From NCBI RefSeq assembly GCF_004834005.1, contig NZ_STFF01000001.1, positions 805,347 through 869,346 on the forward strand: a DNA stretch of 64,000 nt, read 5' to 3'. Below, one piece after another: positions 61,228 to 64,000 of the stretch (positions are counted from its first letter, which is position 1; each line of letters starts with the position of its first letter). The notes beneath the pieces were generated by a model. That model made no database searches, was not told where the DNA came from, and worked only from the letters and a program-made list of their open reading frames with translations. Position numbers and translations under genes: made by a program. This DNA is from Niastella caeni. GTDB taxonomy: Bacteria > Bacteroidota > Bacteroidia > Chitinophagales > Chitinophagaceae.

Positions 61228-61500
61228 AAATTTCAAAACTCAAATTTCAAGATCCAGGGAAAAAATCCAAATCACAAAACCCAGGCTCCAAATGAAAACC
61301 ACAAACACCTGTTGGTTACCGGATCCCGGCTTTGGAGTTTGTCGCTCTGTGTTCTGCCTTTGCTTGCAGCTTGTAGCTGTATTTCACTTTCTCTGTTCTT
61401 TATTTATCATTCCTAATTCTTAATCTCTCTGCCTTTCCTTCAACTTCGCCATTGAATATTCAACATTCGATACCTGCCTGCCGGCAGGCAGGTTCAATAT
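61228..61500. other. 273-base gap between nuoI and nuoJ, repeat-rich
   Basis: An unusually long gap for genes inside a complex I operon. It contains low-complexity word sequence (TTCAAAACTCAAATTTCAAG..., 61228-61300), a region of word-type sequence (CTTTGCTTGCAGCTTGTAGCTG), and the 20-base palindrome at 61473-61492. I recognise no gene or terminator. Whether nuoI and nuoJ stay on one transcript cannot be told. Confidence 0.5.
61473..61492. repeat. Palindromic repeat CCTGCCTGCCGGCAGGCAGG (second copy)
   Basis: Identical to the core of the palindrome at 24223-24244 and nested in a wider inverted repeat, with GAATATTCAACATTCGATA on the left and TTCAATATTC on the right. It lies inside the nuo operon, 9 bases from the nuoI stop. 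Confidence 0.8.
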
Positions 61501-61977
61501 TCATTCTACCCCTGCCCTTAGCTTCGATCCCGGTTGATTTAATTTTTTCAACAACTTATTTCTATCGTACACACTATGTTCAAAAGTTTGCGCCATTTTT
61601 ATGGCACTGGTCGGGCAAGCCTCTACACATAAATTACACATGGTACATAGCTCAAGGTGATACACAAATGTGTCCAGCGCCTTTTTCTTCTTGCCTTCGG
61701 GCGTAGTATCAAATTTTGTAATGATCTTGATGGTCGCATTCGGGCAAGCCAGTTCACAAGCCGTGCATCCTGTGCAGGCATGTTCGTTATTGTCATCGTG
61801 CGACATCACCACTTCACCCCGGAAGCGTTCGGGCAATTTCATTTGCGCCCGGTTATCGGGATACTGCTGTGTAATGATCTCTTTGGGCCGGATAAAATAA
61901 TGGCCCGTTGTTTTCATTCCCTTCAGCAGGGATGATACTGCCCGATACACATCCGAGATATATTCTTTTATAAACAT
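61501..61977 (-). CDS. nuoI: NADH-quinone oxidoreductase subunit I
   Basis: 158-residue peripheral subunit that holds two 4Fe-4S clusters (N6a and N6b) of complex I. Both cysteine motifs are intact: CTGCTACELACP (about residues 68-79) and CTMCNLCVEACPTSAI (about 113-128). The N-terminus with amphipathic helices (GMKTTGHYFIRPKEIITQQ) matches the quinone-module interface. It is separated from nuoH by 19 bases, and from nuoJ by 273 bases of repeat-rich DNA. Confidence 0.97.
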   Translation of the reverse strand: MFIKEYISDVYRAVSSLLKGMKTTGHYFIRPKEIITQQYPDNRAQMKLPERFRGEVVMSHDDNNEHACTGCTACELACPNATIKIITKFDTTPEGKKKKALDTFVYHLELCTMCNLCVEACPTSAIKMAQTFEHSVYDRNKLLKKLNQPGSKLRAGVE

Positions 61978-61996
61978 GTTATAGTTTTTACAGGCA

Positions 61997-63073
61997 TCAG
62001 AAATGCCAGCCCATAATTGCGATCAACGTTATCAGCAACAGGTTGAACATGCTGATGGGCAACAAATATTTCCATTCAAGGCTCAGCAATTGATCAACCC
62101 GCAGCCGGGGGAAAGTCCACCGGAACCACATGATCAAAAAGATCAGGAAAAATGTTTTACCCAGGAACCATACCGAAGAGGGGATATAATCCATAATATG
62201 ATTAAAGCCCTCCCAATGACCGATGTGCAATGGCATCCACCCACCTAAAAATAAAGTGGCGCCAATAGCGCATACAATAAATATGTTGATGTATTCAGCC
62301 AGGAAAAACAGCGCGAACTTCATTCCCGAATACTCTGTATGAAAACCCGCTGTTAATTCCGATTCTGCTTCAGCGAGGTCGAATGGAGCGCGATTGGTTT
62401 CTGCCGTTACAGCAATAATAAAAATCACAAAAGCGATGACAGCAGGAATATGGCCACGAAATAGCCACCAACCGGTTTGTTGCGAGGCAATGATATCCGA
62501 GATCTGTAAACTACCTGCAAGTACTACAATAGAAATGATCGATAATCCGGCCGACAGTTCATAACTGACTATCTGTGCGCCGCTGCGCATGGCGCCCAGC
62601 AAAGAGTATTTGTTATTACTGGCCCAGCCAGCCATCAAAATGCCGATCACAGAAACAGATGAAACCGCCGACACATACAGCACGCCAATATTAATATCCC
62701 AAATTTGAAAGCCTTTGGCAAATGCAATAGGTGCAAGTATCAACATTGCCGCGATCATCACTATAAAAGGGGCGAGATTAAAAAGGAATTTATCAGCGCC
62801 ATTGGGAGTGAGCCCTTCTTTCATCATCAGCTTCAGGGTATCGGCAGCAGTTTGTAACATACCTCTGGGCCCTACCCTGTTTGGCCCTAACCTGATCTGC
62901 ATGCGGGCCGCTACTTTACGTTCCATCAGCACCAATACCAAACCCAGTACAGCAAATAACCCGATCGCCAATAGCATGACAATGGTGCATTCCAGTATCA
63001 ATGCCATGGTTGGGTTGAACGTGCTGTACAACCATTGTTGAATTGAGTTTGTTATGTGTTCCAGGCTGAACAT
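61997..63073 (-). CDS. nuoH: NADH-quinone oxidoreductase subunit H
   Basis: 358-residue membrane subunit forming the quinone-binding channel. About eight membrane helices; conserved features are MERKVAARMQIRLGPNRVGPRGMLQTAADTLKLMMKEGLTP (quinone chamber loop), GAQIVSYELSAGLSIISIV and TNRAPFDLAEAESELTAGFHTEYSGMKFALFFLAEY. Complete for NuoH. nuoI follows after 19 bases and nuoD precedes it, with an 80-base gap that is a word repeat. Confidence 0.97.
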   Translation of the reverse strand: MFSLEHITNSIQQWLYSTFNPTMALILECTIVMLLAIGLFAVLGLVLVLMERKVAARMQIRLGPNRVGPRGMLQTAADTLKLMMKEGLTPNGADKFLFNLAPFIVMIAAMLILAPIAFAKGFQIWDINIGVLYVSAVSSVSVIGILMAGWASNNKYSLLGAMRSGAQIVSYELSAGLSIISIVVLAGSLQISDIIASQQTGWWLFRGHIPAVIAFVIFIIAVTAETNRAPFDLAEAESELTAGFHTEYSGMKFALFFLAEYINIFIVCAIGATLFLGGWMPLHIGHWEGFNHIMDYIPSSVWFLGKTFFLIFLIMWFRWTFPRLRVDQLLSLEWKYLLPISMFNLLLITLIAIMGWHF

Positions 63074-63105
63074 CGTTAATAAGAGTTAAATTCGTTCTTC
63101 CCCAT

Positions 63106-63152
63106 TTTCATTTCTCATTTTTCATTCTTCATTTCTTATTTCTCATTTCACA
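63106..63152. repeat. Word repeat between nuoD and nuoH
   Basis: TTTTCATTTCTCATTTTTCATTCTTCATTTCTTATTTCTCATTTC is a tandem of words of the types CATTTCTCATTT and CATTCTTCATTT. The same words form the right arm of the element at the rmuC 3' end (5511-5551). Confidence 0.65.
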
Positions 63153-63153
63153 C

Positions 63154-64000
63154 TCATCTATCTATATCCGGTATCACTAAATCCAACGTTCCCATTATCG
63201 CCATCAAATCACCTATTTTACTGCCTCTGCTGATATGGTCCAAGGCCGACAAATTCGAAAAACCCGGTGATCTGAATTTTATCCGGTACGGCGTAGTGCC
63301 GCCTTCACTAACTATGTACACACCCAGTTCGCCGCGGGCAGTTTCTACCCGGGAATAAAACTCGCCCTTGGGCAATTTCAAGACGGCTTTTGTTTTTGCC
63401 TGAAATTCGCCGTCGGGAATATTATCGATCAATTGCTCAACGATCCGAATTGATTGCCTCATTTCTTTTATCCTTACCAGGTAACGGGCATAACTATCGC
63501 CGCCTGTTTCAATGATCTCATCAAACGACACTTTATCATACACTTCATACGGATATAGTTTCCTGATATCGCATGGCACACCACTTCCCCTGCCAACCGG
63601 CCCGGTACAACCAAAGGAGATAGCATCTTCTTTTGTTAATACGCCAACCCCTTTGGTGCGGTTTTGAAAAATAATATTGCCGGTCACCAGGTCATCGTAT
63701 TCATCAATCTTATTATTGAAAAGCTGAATGAAATCCTTCACTCGTTTTTGAAAATTCGGATGTATATCATACATCACCCCGCCCGGCACCATATAGTTCA
63801 TGGTTAAACGGGCACCGCAGGTTTCTTCCATTATATCGTTAATGGTTTCCCGTTCGCGAAAGGCATAAAAAAACGGCGTAAAAGCGCCGAGGTCCATTGC
63901 CATTGCTCCCCACCACAATTCATGTGAGGCAATGCGGGTCAATTCATCCATCAGCACGCGGATCACCCGGGCACGCGGTGGTATTTCCAGTTGCAACCCT
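63154..64000 (-). CDS. nuoD: NADH-quinone oxidoreductase subunit D (5' end outside window)
   Basis: C-terminal 282 or so residues of the 49-kDa subunit of complex I, which hosts part of the quinone site. The frame is open to the right edge. Visible features: LQLEIPPRARVIRVLMDELTRIASHELWWG, GARLTMNYMVPGGVMYDIHP, GPVGRGSGVPCDIRKLYPYEVYDKVSF, SIRIVEQLIDNIPDGEF and FSNLSALDHISRGSKIGDLMAIMGTLDLVIPDIDR. It is directly followed by nuoH with only 80 bases between, with no nuoE, nuoF or nuoG. Confidence 0.96.
   Translation of the reverse strand, partial: GLQLEIPPRARVIRVLMDELTRIASHELWWGAMAMDLGAFTPFFYAFRERETINDIMEETCGARLTMNYMVPGGVMYDIHPNFQKRVKDFIQLFNNKIDEYDDLVTGNIIFQNRTKGVGVLTKEDAISFGCTGPVGRGSGVPCDIRKLYPYEVYDKVSFDEIIETGGDSYARYLVRIKEMRQSIRIVEQLIDNIPDGEFQAKTKAVLKLPKGEFYSRVETARGELGVYIVSEGGTTPYRIKFRSPGFSNLSALDHISRGSKIGDLMAIMGTLDLVIPDIDR

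Noticed and set aside
1..64000. tRNA, rRNA, insertion sequence, integrase or phage genes
   Set aside because: None recognised by eye on either strand; a search with tRNAscan-SE or ISfinder would be decisive but was not possible.

Overview
The window looks like chromosome of a Bacteroidota bacterium, most likely in or near the family Chitinophagaceae. This rests on gene content: two SusC/RagA-type TonB-dependent transporters, a SusD lipoprotein, a type IX secretion C-terminal sorting domain on a large pectate-lyase-like protein, LytTR/LytS-type two-component genes, and the absence of obvious Shine-Dalgarno sequences. The genus assignment is inference. No rRNA, tRNA, CRISPR array, phage or intact insertion sequence was recognised.

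Left part (1-14.5 kb). A SusC transporter runs off the left edge and diverges from a DeoR-family regulator; the space between them holds two perfect TGCAAA-N3-TTTGCA palindromes. After a 1.4 kb gene-poor stretch come rmuC (DNA maintenance), a SusC/SusD pair with an upstream ROK-family sugar-responsive regulator, and an LpxR-like outer-membrane lipid A deacylase. 

Middle left (14.6-30 kb). A leftward group consists of an HD-domain/PycTM membrane protein, polyphosphate kinase ppk1, an SdiA-regulated-type lipoprotein and an unusual kinase-like/beta-barrel fusion, followed by a GAF-domain protein. Then come a small membrane protein, two tandem YceI proteins, a FrnE-type DsbA oxidoreductase, and a QOR2-type quinone/NAD(P)H-binding reductase divergent from an HxlR regulator. 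A BASS-family transporter follows. 

Catabolic cluster (28.5-34.4 kb). Going leftward: RidA, a SelA/DgaE-like PLP enzyme, an amidohydrolase/deacetylase, an RraA-family protein and the BASS carrier. The four enzymes all carry export signals (two Tat-like), so the pathway appears to be periplasmic. The promoter region of ridA has the same TGCAAA-N3-TTTGCA palindrome seen by the DeoR gene 31 kb away, which suggests one regulon. I regard this as the most interesting system in the window.

Right part (35-64 kb). A 1649-residue secreted pectate-lyase-like protein with two LamG-type domains and a T9SS tail is followed by a TPR protein, an OmpR/HisKA two-component pair with a small lipoprotein and a universal stress protein, a LytTR/LytS pair, a Tat-exported Gfo/Idh/MocA oxidoreductase, and a MocR-type regulator with matched operator-like half-sites upstream of itself and of the next gene (a PepSY-like secreted protein). 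A polyglycine-hydrolase-like secreted serine hydrolase follows. The last 9 kb is a leftward complex I operon, nuoD(partial)-H-I-J-K-L-M-N, with no nuoE, nuoF or nuoG between D and H.

Many intergenic gaps contain low-complexity word repeats arranged as imperfect palindromes, and two sites contain a perfect CCTGCCTGCCGGCAGGCAGG palindrome. Several starts were moved inward because the longest open frame begins with TTG or precedes the signal peptide.
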